From Candidatus Poribacteria bacterium (GTDB taxonomy: Bacteria; Poribacteria; WGA-4E; B28-G17), in assembly GCA_021162805.1 (NCBI GenBank), contig JAGGXZ010000064.1, positions 1 through 41,427 on the forward strand: 41,427 nucleotides of DNA. The letters run 5' to 3'. Positions 5,820 to 14,186 of this stretch are shown one piece after another. Under the pieces are notes generated by a model. It saw only the letters and a list, made by a program, of their open reading frames with translations. It made no database searches and was not told the origin of the DNA. The first letter of the stretch is position 1, and every line of letters begins with the position of its first letter. A program made the position numbers and the translations under genes.

Positions 5820-8519
5820 ATGGAATCGGAATGGCACGCCATCGATATATCTCAGCTCGCTCAGGAGCTTAACACCGATCTGACAAAAGGGCTGAAAAAC
5901 GATGAGGTTCCATCCAGGCTGATCAAGCGCGCCCCTCCTCGCGCGGAGGTCTTCCGGTATACCCCTCCGATTCAGCGATATCTTGTGATCTACCTCGCGA
6001 TTTTAATCCTTTCCTTCATCGCCCTGATGCTCACGGGTGAAAGGGGCGAGGCGATAGCCCTTCTCTCGTTCGCCGCTCTGGGGTCCCTCATCCTCCTTCT
6101 CGCCCGCCGTATCTCCTCCAGGGCAATGGATAAGGTCCCTATTCCCGAAGGCAAGGTCAAGGTTGTCAGGGAAGGCGAGCTCATAGAGGCGAGAGAGACG
6201 GCGATCGTGCCCGGGGATCTGATCGTCTTTGAAGCCGGCGATAGGGTCCCCGCCGATGTGAGGATCGTGAAATCCGAGGGGTTAAAGGTCGATCAAAACC
6301 GGATCTGGCCCGATAACCCTATCGCCGAGAAGAGAGCGGATGTCTGTCAGCCGGACGTCTCCCCTCCTGAGAGGCACAACATGATCTATAGAGGTTCATT
6401 CGTCCTGGAGGGGAAAGGGATGGGGGTGGTGGTGGCGGTGGACGACGAGGTTTCCCTCCCGGGGAGACGGAGGATCGGGCGACATTATGAGGAGACCGAG
6501 CCGCAGTTGATCGCCAATGATATATCCGTCAGGGCGCTCCTAGCATCGCTGATATTCGGATTGATAACCTTCGTCACCCTATGGGCGTTTAGGAGGAATT
6601 TCGCCTATAGCTTGAGCTTCGGCTCGGGCTTTATCGTCGCCTCCTTCCCGTGGACGCTCTCACTGCTGACATCGGGCATGATCCTGCGTTCCTTCGGGAT
6701 GATAAATCAGCGATATGCGCTGATGAAGCGTCTGATCGGAATGGATGATATCGACGATCTATCGATCCTATGTGTGGAAAGGGAGTGGGGGATAACCGAG
6801 GACAGATATCTGGTGGATATGGTCTTCCTGGATGGCAGGCTAATGACGAGGGAGGAGATGAGGGAGATCATATCCTTGGGAGATGCGAAAAAGGAGAACG
6901 ACCAGGGGGGAGAGGAAGGCGAGGAGGAGAAGGGTGATGAGGAGGATGAGAAGGAGCTCGCGGATGATCTGAAACTGCTCGCTACGACGGCCTATTTCTC
7001 GTTGAATTCCCGTTGGAACGAGGGCAGAGCACTACGGCTGTTGGACGAATACTCGTTCGATGAGGAGCTGGAGGGATTTTGCAGGGAGCTTGATCTCCCG
7101 TTGACGGAGTATCTGGCCACGCTGGAAAAGATATCGGAGCGGAATGGCGAGGACGGTTCCTTTCGGGCGGTTGTCATGCGAGATCCCGGTGGAACCTGTT
7201 TCACCTTCATGGCCGGATACGTCGGGGAGATGCTCAGCAAATGCTCCCACATCCTCGTGTTCGGTTCACAGGGTGGGATGGACGGCGAGAGAAAAGAGGC
7301 GCTCAGAAATGTGGCGGCGCATATGGAGAGGGAGGGGCTGAAGGTCATCGCCCTGGCATACGGTCAGCCCGAGGAGGTGGAGGAGGGGGAGTATAACCCC
7401 GAGAAGGCCGAATTCGGCCTCACGCTGGTCGGTCTGTTGGGGTTGAAGAATCCGGTAAGGGATGGGATCGCGGGCGCGATCTCATCCTGCAGGGAGTCGG
7501 GAATGAGGGTGGTAATAATGAGCGATGATGATCCGGAGTTCGCGTGTGACCTCGCGAGAGATATAGGTCTGATCGACTCAAGAACCTCCATGCTGGCGGA
7601 TGAGGAGATAGGGGAGATGACCGATCAGCAGTTGGAGGAGCAGATAGATCGCGTTTCGTTATACCTCTCCCTTTCGCCGCGGAACAAGGAGAAGGTGATA
7701 AGGGTTTCGCAGTCCAAGAAACATAAAGTGGGATTTATGAGTATCAGACATGAGGATTGGTCGCCTTTCAAGGCCTCGGACGTGAAGATCACATCCTTAC
7801 ATCGTGGGAGCGATCTGCTGGTGGAGGAATCGGATATCGCCTTAAGTCAGGGGGGGCTGGATGGGTTTGCAAAGGCGTTCAACCTCGTCAGATCGACCTT
7901 CCTCTCGGTTTACAACGCCATCAAGTGGCTTCTCTCATCACACCTCGGTCAGGGGTTGACCCTTCTGATCTCATTTCTGCTCTTGACCTTTTGGGCGGAT
8001 GGTTTCCCACTGCCGATGAGACTGAGACAGATACTGTGGCTCAATTTTTGGGCCGTGATGCTTCCCTCGATCGGCCTGATGGCCGAGGTCGGGCTATCCT
8101 CCGACCGGTGTGTGTCCTCGATCAGGAAGGTGAGGATCAACGAGGGATATAAGGTTGACATCTTGCTTCGCGGGGTTGTATTGGCGCTCATGGCTCTGTT
8201 AGGCGGGGTTTTGACGCTTGAATTCTCGAGATATGACGAATCCCTAGAGCTCAGGTTTCGCACGACCGTAGTGACGATCCTGCTTTTGGCCCAGCTTCTC
8301 TTCATCTTTCAGTGTCATCGCGGTCGAAGGGAGGGGCTGCTCGAAAGGATTGTGGCCAACAGGCCTTTGCTCGCCCTTGTGCTTTTAGCCATGGCGGCGC
8401 ATATCACCTCCATATATCTCACCCCCCTGGCAAATCTTCTCGGATTTTCGCCGATAGGCGTGGAGTGGGCGTGGATCGGCGTCCTGTGCCTCATACCTCT
8501 TTTGCCTTTAAACGCCTGA
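5820..8519 (+). CDS. Pseudo-P-type ATPase (P2-like fold, catalytic motifs lost)
   Basis: 899 residues, the full length of a P2-type cation ATPase. Order: N-terminal cation-ATPase segment (1-45), two helices (about 50-95), A domain with PGDLIVFEAGDRVPADVRI, helices 3-4 (about 237-290), P/N domains with an acidic insert (355-383), and six C-terminal helices (about 700-899) including RQILWLNFW. The scaffold matches strongly but the active site does not. DKTGTLT is E320-R-E-W-G-I-T, TGES is W163-P-D-N, PEGL is P277-W-T-L, KGAPE is M464-A-G-Y-V, DPPR is N544-P-V-R, TGD is S568-D-D, and GDGVND is S641-I-R-H-E-D. It is therefore unlikely to form the aspartyl phosphate. It has GGGGGAG before the ATG and lies 12 bases from the secreted cohesin gene. 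It may be a membrane scaffold, sensor or regulator. Confidence 0.87.
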   Translation: MESEWHAIDISQLAQELNTDLTKGLKNDEVPSRLIKRAPPRAEVFRYTPPIQRYLVIYLAILILSFIALMLTGERGEAIALLSFAALGSLILLLARRISSRAMDKVPIPEGKVKVVREGELIEARETAIVPGDLIVFEAGDRVPADVRIVKSEGLKVDQNRIWPDNPIAEKRADVCQPDVSPPERHNMIYRGSFVLEGKGMGVVVAVDDEVSLPGRRRIGRHYEETEPQLIANDISVRALLASLIFGLITFVTLWAFRRNFAYSLSFGSGFIVASFPWTLSLLTSGMILRSFGMINQRYALMKRLIGMDDIDDLSILCVEREWGITEDRYLVDMVFLDGRLMTREEMREIISLGDAKKENDQGGEEGEEEKGDEEDEKELADDLKLLATTAYFSLNSRWNEGRALRLLDEYSFDEELEGFCRELDLPLTEYLATLEKISERNGEDGSFRAVVMRDPGGTCFTFMAGYVGEMLSKCSHILVFGSQGGMDGERKEALRNVAAHMEREGLKVIALAYGQPEEVEEGEYNPEKAEFGLTLVGLLGLKNPVRDGIAGAISSCRESGMRVVIMSDDDPEFACDLARDIGLIDSRTSMLADEEIGEMTDQQLEEQIDRVSLYLSLSPRNKEKVIRVSQSKKHKVGFMSIRHEDWSPFKASDVKITSLHRGSDLLVEESDIALSQGGLDGFAKAFNLVRSTFLSVYNAIKWLLSSHLGQGLTLLISFLLLTFWADGFPLPMRLRQILWLNFWAVMLPSIGLMAEVGLSSDRCVSSIRKVRINEGYKVDILLRGVVLALMALLGGVLTLEFSRYDESLELRFRTTVVTILLLAQLLFIFQCHRGRREGLLERIVANRPLLALVLLAMAAHITSIYLTPLANLLGFSPIGVEWAWIGVLCLIPLLPLNA

Positions 8520-8531
8520 TGAGGTGAGAAG

Positions 8532-10478
8532 ATGAAGAGAGAGATATGTTTGTTTCTATTTCTCATCATATCGTCTCCCGCGTTCTGCGAAGTTCTGTAT
8601 ATATCGCCGGACGAGATCCAGCTTCCTTCCATAGGTGAGCTCGTCACGGTCGAGATCAAGGTGAAGGATGTCCAGAACCTCTTCGGCATCCAGCTCGACG
8701 TGCGGTATGATCCGAAGGTATTGAGTTTCGTCTCCGCCGAGGAGGGTGATTTTCTATCCTCCGATGGTGCCCCGACCTTTTTCAACCCTCCGGCCGATGA
8801 TGGGATGGGGACGGCTTCAGGGCTGGCCGTCTCCAGGCTTGGAAACGTATCAGGCCTTTCCGGTGAGGGAACGATAGCCAAAGTGACGTTTAAGGTCAAA
8901 TCCCATCTCCGATCCTCGATCGAGCTGGCCAATGTGCTGGCCTCCGATCCGAACGCTAACGAGATCTCCATGATCGTCCAAAACGCCACCCTGATCCCTC
9001 CCGCGGCCAATCAACCTCCTCAACCCTCGTTTCAGATATCGGGTGATCTCAAGGCGAACCGGTCCATCACCTTTGACGCCTCAGCCTCGACCGATCCTGA
9101 CGGTCAAATCGTCTCATACGAATGGGATTTCGGCGACGGGGAAAAGGGTGATGGGGTGGTGGTTCAACATGTATATTCCAAGGGCGGAACCTATACAGTT
9201 CTTTTGACCGTAACGGATGATAAGGGCGCCTCATCCCCTTTGTCCAGGACGATCGAGATCGAAAAGGTCGAGGTACAGAACCTTCCTCCCATACCGGTCA
9301 TGGTTATAGCGGGCAACCAGGTTGTTGGGGAGTCGATTAATTTCGACGCCTCGAGCTCCTCGGATCCCGACGGGCAGATCGTCTTATACGAATGGGATTT
9401 CGGCGACGGCGGTAGCTCGGATAAGAAGGTCATAAGCCATATCTATACATCGGAGGGCACCTATACGGTTAAGCTTACCGTCACGGATGACAAAGGGAGC
9501 TCGGTCACGGCGCGTAAAGATCTCGTCATATCCGGCAAACCGAAGCGGCCTCCAACCGCTTCCTTCAAGATCGAGGGGAGCCTTGTGGCTGGCGAGGAGA
9601 TCGTCTTCGACGCCTCGAGCTCTTCGGATCCCGACGGGCAGATCGTCTTATACGAATGGGATTTCGGCGACGGCGTTACCTTATCGGGCCAGCGCGTGGT
9701 TCATTCCTACCTCTCGCCGGGGCAATACCTGGTTAAGCTCGTCGTCAAGGATGATGCGGGCCTTTCGGCACAGACCGTTCGGGAGATCCGAATCTCGGCC
9801 AAGTTGGAGCCGGCGATAAGGGAACACAAGGCACACAGCCCCTCCCTTATGATGAACTTCAAGGTGGTTAAATCCGGCGAGCACGCCCACTGTTTCGTGG
9901 ACATATGGGAGGGTGAATACGAGATAAAAAGCGGCCAGTTCCTGGAGTATCAGATAATCTTCCTGTCGGGGGGAGCGGCTTATAACGGCGGGGTTGATCT
10001 CCTGACATCGGATGGGATCACCCTGGGAATGGTCCGTTCGGGCGATAAGACGGCGAAGGATCAGTATGGATTGGAGGCCGATGTCTCGACGGATCTAAGT
10101 CAGCCTGTGGAAAATCTCAAGCATGCGGCGCTTAACAGGTGGTATCATAGGAAGATATCGCTCGATCTGCTTGCGGGCGAGACATTGAAGAGGGTTATGC
10201 TCGGCTCGATCATAGATAACCCCTCGTCGGGGAAGGTCTCCTTCTTCGTCGATAACATCCAGATAACGGACGGCGAGCACAGGCTGCTTGACATCTACAT
10301 AGATCAGCCCAAGGTGCCCATAAACGGGGGGACAGACGTGGCCAGGACAAGCGATTATCTGGAACCGGTCAACGTCGTCGATCAATCCGTTGTGGTGAGC
10401 GGTCTTCCAAAGGCGGTTCATCCGTTGTGGAAGCTTCCCACCACCTGGGCTGAGATGAAACTGAGGGGAATGCGTTGA
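8532..10478 (+). CDS. Secreted cohesin-domain protein with three PKD repeats and C-terminal WG/WA tag
   Basis: 648 residues. Signal peptide 1-20 (MKREI, hydrophobic core, SSPAFC). Residues about 22-155 form a cohesin-like domain (FGIQLDVRYDPKVLSF, then GEGTIAKVTFKVK). Three PKD domains follow, each with the YEWDFGDG signature, at about residues 170-245, 255-335 and 340-425. A further beta-rich region of about 200 residues is not recognised. It ends WKLPTTWAEMKLRGMR, a version of the C-terminal signature seen on five other proteins here. GAGGTGAG precedes the ATG, and the gene lies 12 bases after the pseudo-ATPase gene, so the two are probably co-transcribed. Its likely role is surface adhesion or docking of dockerin proteins; one dockerin protein is encoded at 25506-28424. 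Confidence 0.85.
   Translation: MKREICLFLFLIISSPAFCEVLYISPDEIQLPSIGELVTVEIKVKDVQNLFGIQLDVRYDPKVLSFVSAEEGDFLSSDGAPTFFNPPADDGMGTASGLAVSRLGNVSGLSGEGTIAKVTFKVKSHLRSSIELANVLASDPNANEISMIVQNATLIPPAANQPPQPSFQISGDLKANRSITFDASASTDPDGQIVSYEWDFGDGEKGDGVVVQHVYSKGGTYTVLLTVTDDKGASSPLSRTIEIEKVEVQNLPPIPVMVIAGNQVVGESINFDASSSSDPDGQIVLYEWDFGDGGSSDKKVISHIYTSEGTYTVKLTVTDDKGSSVTARKDLVISGKPKRPPTASFKIEGSLVAGEEIVFDASSSSDPDGQIVLYEWDFGDGVTLSGQRVVHSYLSPGQYLVKLVVKDDAGLSAQTVREIRISAKLEPAIREHKAHSPSLMMNFKVVKSGEHAHCFVDIWEGEYEIKSGQFLEYQIIFLSGGAAYNGGVDLLTSDGITLGMVRSGDKTAKDQYGLEADVSTDLSQPVENLKHAALNRWYHRKISLDLLAGETLKRVMLGSIIDNPSSGKVSFFVDNIQITDGEHRLLDIYIDQPKVPINGGTDVARTSDYLEPVNVVDQSVVVSGLPKAVHPLWKLPTTWAEMKLRGMR
9342..9675. repeat. 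Near-identical 70-base direct repeats within the PKD region
   Basis: Bases 9342-9411 and 9606-9675 are 70-base direct repeats that differ at one position (CTCCT versus CTCTT). They encode the FDASSSSDPDGQ...YEWDFGDG core of PKD domains 2 and 3. PKD domain 1 (9070-9140) is clearly more divergent at the DNA level. This indicates recent duplication or gene conversion of one PKD module. Confidence 0.85.
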
Positions 10479-11176
10479 AGGTGAAGATATGCGGGACGAC
10501 CAACCTGGAGGATGCCCTTATGGCGCAAAGCGCCGGGGCTGATTTCATCGGGATATTGGTCGATGTTCCCTTTTCGGAGAGGTCCCTATCTCTGGAAGAG
10601 GCGGTGCATATCGCGGCAGGGCTTCATACACCCGTCGTCGCCGTTCTCTATGGGATGCCGATCTATCGGATCATCGATCTCGATCGTAAACTTCGGCCAC
10701 ATGCCGTCCAGCTGATGGATGATTCTCCACCTGGGAGGATACGTGTTCTGGCGGGACTGATAAGGGCAGAGATATGGAAAACCCTCTTCCTGCCGCCCAT
10801 CGTAACGGCGGACTGCGGACGGCCGACAGCGGACGTTATTCATGAGGCAGTTGAAAGAATGACGGGGGTTATGCTAAGATATATAAAGGTGGGGGTTAGG
10901 GCCTTCCTGATCGACACATCCACTTCCACGAGGCGCGGGGGGACGGGTAAACGGCATGATTGGAGGATCACCGCCGAGCTGATAAAAAGGGTGGAAGCAC
11001 CTATCTTCCTATCAGGTGGTATAACGCCTGAAAACGTGTCAGAGGCCGTTCGCCTTGTCGATCCCTATGGGATAGATCTCTGTAGCGGGGTCGAGATCAG
11101 ACCGGGCAAGCGTGATCCGGTAAAGCTGAAAAAGCTGTTGAACGTGATAGATCGATTGACAACAGGCCCCTCCTAA
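10475..11176 (+). CDS. trpF: Phosphoribosylanthranilate isomerase
   Basis: 233 residues, a TIM barrel converting N-(5-phosphoribosyl)anthranilate to CdRP in tryptophan synthesis. It begins MKVKICGTTNLEDA with the catalytic Cys at residue 6. It also has GADFIGILV, the general-acid strand AFLIDTSTSTRRGGTG with the catalytic Asp, and the phosphate-binding FLSGGITPENV and IDLCSGVE loops. The TTG start at 10475 overlaps the previous stop (TTGA) and has GAGGGG six bases before it. The usual QLHG segment reads QLMDD, an uncommon change. It is orphaned from other trp genes and sits behind a secreted protein, so the tryptophan pathway must be dispersed or the enzyme has drifted in role. Confidence 0.9.
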   Translation: MKVKICGTTNLEDALMAQSAGADFIGILVDVPFSERSLSLEEAVHIAAGLHTPVVAVLYGMPIYRIIDLDRKLRPHAVQLMDDSPPGRIRVLAGLIRAEIWKTLFLPPIVTADCGRPTADVIHEAVERMTGVMLRYIKVGVRAFLIDTSTSTRRGGTGKRHDWRITAELIKRVEAPIFLSGGITPENVSEAVRLVDPYGIDLCSGVEIRPGKRDPVKLKKLLNVIDRLTTGPS

Positions 11177-11185
11177 ATTTATAAT
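11156..11185 (+). promoter_or_regulatory. Sigma-70-type promoter for the LamG pair
   Basis: TTGACA (11156-11161), an 18-base spacer and TATAAT (11180-11185). It overlaps the last codons of trpF and precedes the first LamG gene, giving a leader of about 65 bases that ends in GAAGGAGGAAGG before the ATG at 11257. Confidence 0.78.
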
Positions 11186-11256
11186 AAGAGATAGAAACCG
11201 GTTTCTTATCGAAGATCCCTTTGAACTCGAAGACCTGAGAAGGAGGAAGGTGGAAG

Positions 11257-12033
11257 ATGGGGAGGCTTGTTGTGGCTTTGGCCCTGGTATTCAGCGGCGC
11301 AATTCTATCCTGGGCGGCTATACCGGTTCCAGAGCTTATAATCTACTACGACTACGAGGATTTCCAGAACGGGTTCGTCATCGACAAATCTGGACATGGC
11401 CATGACGGCAAGATCGTCGGCAACATCACGCAGGTTCCGGGCAAGCGGGGAATGGGAGCGCAATTCGAGAGGGGCAGCTATTTGGATCTGGATGGAGCTA
11501 ACTTCCCCGCCGATGACATACCCGAGGACGAGATGTCGGTCTGTGCATGGGTGAAATGTCAGAAGACGGGAGATCACCACGCCATTTTCAACGTCCGAGG
11601 CGGCGATGGGACATGGATAGTTCATCCGGAGCTGCGCAGCAACGGCCAGTTCAGATGGCTGTTGAGGACGAAGGGAGGATCAACCATATTCGACATCAGA
11701 GCGGGGACGGTGGAATGGGACACCTGGCTCCATTATGCGGGGGTATACAGTTCCATCCAGGGTTATGCGGCCCTCTATATAAACGGCAAGGAGGTCGCAA
11801 AGCAGAACACCTCCAAGCTTAAGCTGATGAAGGATTGGACCCAGGGAGCCCGTGTGGGATATAACATAGACAACGCCAGACCTTTCACGGGCATAATGGA
11901 TGATCTCTGCATCTGGGCTAAAGCGCTGACGCCCGACGAGATAAAGAACTTGATGGAGAACGGGCCTCTGCCCAAAGCCGTCTCAGCTCAGGATAAATTA
12001 GCGACAGTCTGGGGAGATCTGAAGAGGTTTTAA
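11257..12033 (+). CDS. Secreted LamG/concanavalin-like lectin protein with C-terminal WG tag (copy 1)
   Basis: 258 residues. Signal peptide 1-20 (MGRLVVALALVFSGAILSWA). The rest is one LamG-like jelly-roll domain (laminin G / concanavalin A superfamily): an IIYYDYEDFQNG opening strand, DKSGHGHDGKIVGN, MSVCAWVKC, LHYAGVYS, YINGKEV, ARVGYNIDNARPFTGIMDDL, then IWAKALTPDEIKNLMENG. It probably binds carbohydrate or acts as a surface structural protein. No catalytic residues are evident. The tail KLATVWGDLKRF is a clear case of the shared C-terminal signature. It is a tandem paralogue of the next gene and shares a 39-base identical stretch (11398-11436 and 12229-12267). Confidence 0.88.
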   Translation: MGRLVVALALVFSGAILSWAAIPVPELIIYYDYEDFQNGFVIDKSGHGHDGKIVGNITQVPGKRGMGAQFERGSYLDLDGANFPADDIPEDEMSVCAWVKCQKTGDHHAIFNVRGGDGTWIVHPELRSNGQFRWLLRTKGGSTIFDIRAGTVEWDTWLHYAGVYSSIQGYAALYINGKEVAKQNTSKLKLMKDWTQGARVGYNIDNARPFTGIMDDLCIWAKALTPDEIKNLMENGPLPKAVSAQDKLATVWGDLKRF

Positions 12034-12042
12034 GGTGTAACG

Positions 12043-12061
12043 CGGGCGGTCCAACCGCCCG
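12043..12061. terminator. GC-rich intergenic hairpin (CGGGCGGT / ACCGCCCG)
   Basis: An 8-base perfect inverted repeat with a 3-base CCA loop between the two LamG genes. It is almost the same as the hairpin at 5760-5777. It could be a weak terminator or a stabilising element that sets the ratio of the two paralogues. Confidence 0.55.
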
Positions 12062-12087
12062 AATCTTAACCTAAGAGGAGGGTAAAG

Positions 12088-12870
12088 ATGAAGCGATTAG
12101 GGATGCTGGCGCTTATCTGGGCCTTCGCCCTCGGGATGGCCGTTTGGAGTCTGGCCGCCCCGGAGATAGTGATCTACTACAGCTACGATAAGATCGTCGG
12201 CGATACGGTGGTCGACGAATCGGGCAACGGCCATGACGGCAAGATCGTCGGCAACATCACGCAGGTTGACGGCAAAAGGGGGAAGGCGGCCAAGTTCGAG
12301 AAGGGAAGCTATATCGACCTGGACGGGGCCAATTTCCCCAAAGAGGATATCCCAACCTCCGCCTTCACGATCGCCGCATGGGTGAACTGCGAGAACACCG
12401 GCGATAGCCACGCCATATTTAACGCGAGGGCGTCTGACGAAACCTGGCTCATCCACCCCGAACTACGCAGCGACGGGAGATTCAGGTTCTGTCTCCGCGG
12501 CTACGGCTCCAACAAGATCTGCGATATCAAGGCCGGAACGGTGACATGGGGCGAGTGGATACACTATGCCGGAACCTACGATAGATCCGCCAAGAAGGCG
12601 ATCCTCTACATCAACGGCGAGGTGCTCCAGGCGGTCGACGCCATGGCGGATGTGGACATCGCCGGCGACTGGGGATTGGGCGCACGGGTCGGATATAACA
12701 TAGATAACGCTAGACCCTTCACCGGATTGATGGACGATTTCGTCCTGTTCGGCAAGGCCCTTTCCCAGGATGAGATAAAGAGCCTCATGGAGAACGGGCC
12801 CCCCATCCCCTCCGCCGTGACGGGCAAAAACTGTCTCGCCACCTTCTGGGGCGCCGTCAAGACGTTCTGA
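12088..12870 (+). CDS. Secreted LamG/concanavalin-like lectin protein with C-terminal WG tag (copy 2)
   Basis: 260 residues, a tandem paralogue of the preceding gene with the same strand order: IVIYYSYDKIVGD, DESGNGHDGKIVGNITQV, FTIAAWVNC, WIHYAGTYD, YINGEVL, ARVGYNIDNARPFTGLMDDF, ALSQDEIKSLMENG. Signal peptide about 1-23 (MKRLGMLALIWAFALGMAVWSLA). GAGGAGGGTAAAG precedes the ATG. The tail reads CLATFWGAVKTF, another version of the C-terminal signature although with Cys where others have Lys. The copies share a 39-base identical segment while the rest has diverged, so local gene conversion or strong constraint on the GHDGKIVGNITQV loop is likely. Confidence 0.88.
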   Translation: MKRLGMLALIWAFALGMAVWSLAAPEIVIYYSYDKIVGDTVVDESGNGHDGKIVGNITQVDGKRGKAAKFEKGSYIDLDGANFPKEDIPTSAFTIAAWVNCENTGDSHAIFNARASDETWLIHPELRSDGRFRFCLRGYGSNKICDIKAGTVTWGEWIHYAGTYDRSAKKAILYINGEVLQAVDAMADVDIAGDWGLGARVGYNIDNARPFTGLMDDFVLFGKALSQDEIKSLMENGPPIPSAVTGKNCLATFWGAVKTF

Positions 12871-12882
12871 CCTTATCGCCAT

Positions 12883-12903
12883 GGGCAGGGTTATACCCTG
12901 CCC
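12883..12903. terminator. Hairpin after the LamG pair
   Basis: GGGCAGGGT, TAT, ACCCTGCCC: a 9-bp perfect stem with a 3-base loop starting 13 bases after the stop of LamG copy 2. It is followed by a C-run rather than a U-tract. It lies directly upstream of the nagA promoter and probably insulates it. Confidence 0.65.
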
Positions 12904-12918
12904 CCCCTCCTGAAATTC

Positions 12919-12947
12919 TTGACACGATATGGTTTTAAGTATAAAAT
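12919..12947 (+). promoter_or_regulatory. Sigma-70-type promoter for the nagA operon
   Basis: TTGACA (12919-12924), a 17-base spacer and TAAAAT (12942-12947). The ATG of nagA is at 13019, leaving a leader of about 65 bases. It probably drives nagA, the YibE/F gene and the TPR gene, and perhaps the DegT gene. Confidence 0.8.
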
Positions 12948-13018
12948 AGGCCAAAGGGCGATCTGATCTTCGACCGGCGATAATACGGCCGAATCGCCGG
13001 GGTGGAGGATACCGGGCG

Positions 13019-14185
13019 ATGGATCGTAAAGAATTGATCGTGAGGAACTGCAGGCTTTTCAACTCATCCGGGGATGAGCTCGTCTCGATATCGATCAGGG
13101 ATGGGGTTATAATCCGAATAGGCGAACCCGATCCTGAGGTGAGCTCGGTCAGGAGCCTGGACGCCGAAGGTCGCGTCGTCGCCCCCGGTTTTATAGACGT
13201 GCACATTCAGGGCGCGGGAGGCGGTGATGTGCTGGATGGAAGCCCGGAAGCCCTTCAGGCCATCTCCCGAACCTGCGCGCGGTTCGGCACCACCTCTTTC
13301 CTCGCTACCACCGTGTTTCGCCCGAAAGGGGATAACCGCCATATCGGCGTCGCCGCGGAAAACGTCGGCAGGGACCTGGGAGGCGCGGATCTCCTGGGGA
13401 TCCATCTGGAAGGCCCCTTCATATCGCCCGAAAAGAGGGGGATGATCCGGCCCGATTGTATATGTTCGCCATCGAAGGAGATCCTTGGGGAGATATTGGA
13501 ACTGACAGGTGGAACGTTGAGGATCATGACGATAGCGCCGGAGCTGAAGGGAAGTCTGGGGATAATAGAGGAGCTTCGCGATCGGGGGATAGTCCCCTCG
13601 CTCGGCCATACCAGCGCCTCGTATGAGGAGACGCTGGAGGGCATAAAGGCCGGGATATCACATGTGACGCATCTCTTCAACGCCATGGCCTCATTTCATC
13701 ATCGGAACCCCGGCCCCCTGCTAGCTATCTTCGAGTCGGAGGATCTAGACGTTCAGATCATAACGGACGGCGTTCACCTTCATCCCAAGGTGTTGAGGTG
13801 GGCGTTTAACCTCATAGGCCCTCGACGGAGCATAACGATCACGGACGGAATGCAGGCGATGGGTCTTCCGGAGGGAAGATATATCTACAACGGGATCGAA
13901 TACGAATCCAGGGATGGGACGGCCAGATATGCCGACGGCACCCTGATCGGTACCTCGATGGGATTGAATCGGATGATCGAGCGGCTCATGGAGTTCACCG
14001 GCTGTCCGCTCGATGTGGCGATCAGGACCGTTACGGAAAATCCAGCGAGGGCGATTGGAATGGAGGATAGAAAAGGAAGCATAGAAGTAGGCAAGGATGG
14101 AGATCTGGTTATACTGGATCCCGATCTCTCTATATGGGCGACCATAGTGGGCGGCAGAATCGTCTATCGGAAAGAGGAGATCTGA
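13019..14185 (+). CDS. nagA: N-acetylglucosamine-6-phosphate deacetylase
   Basis: 388 residues, usual family length. An amidohydrolase that converts GlcNAc-6-phosphate to glucosamine-6-phosphate and acetate. Visible motifs: PGFIDVHIQGAGG near residue 58, the metal-binding LEGPF near residue 130, metal His residues in SLGHTSAS (about 196) and THLFNAM (about 220), NPGPLLA, ITDGVHLHP, and the catalytic Asp in ITITDGMQAMG (about 278). It ends with the ENPARAIG and IEVGKDGDLVILD segments typical of amidohydrolases. GGTGGAGG lies about 12 bases before the ATG, a rather long spacing. It points to use of amino sugars from peptidoglycan or chitin, but no nagB or transporter is adjacent. Confidence 0.93.
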   Translation: MDRKELIVRNCRLFNSSGDELVSISIRDGVIIRIGEPDPEVSSVRSLDAEGRVVAPGFIDVHIQGAGGGDVLDGSPEALQAISRTCARFGTTSFLATTVFRPKGDNRHIGVAAENVGRDLGGADLLGIHLEGPFISPEKRGMIRPDCICSPSKEILGEILELTGGTLRIMTIAPELKGSLGIIEELRDRGIVPSLGHTSASYEETLEGIKAGISHVTHLFNAMASFHHRNPGPLLAIFESEDLDVQIITDGVHLHPKVLRWAFNLIGPRRSITITDGMQAMGLPEGRYIYNGIEYESRDGTARYADGTLIGTSMGLNRMIERLMEFTGCPLDVAIRTVTENPARAIGMEDRKGSIEVGKDGDLVILDPDLSIWATIVGGRIVYRKEEI

Positions 14186-14186
14186 G

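Noticed and set aside
12463-13206. 247-residue minus-strand open frame across LamG copy 2 and the nagA start
   Set aside because: Antisense shadow of two well-supported plus-strand genes, with no domain and no ribosome site.
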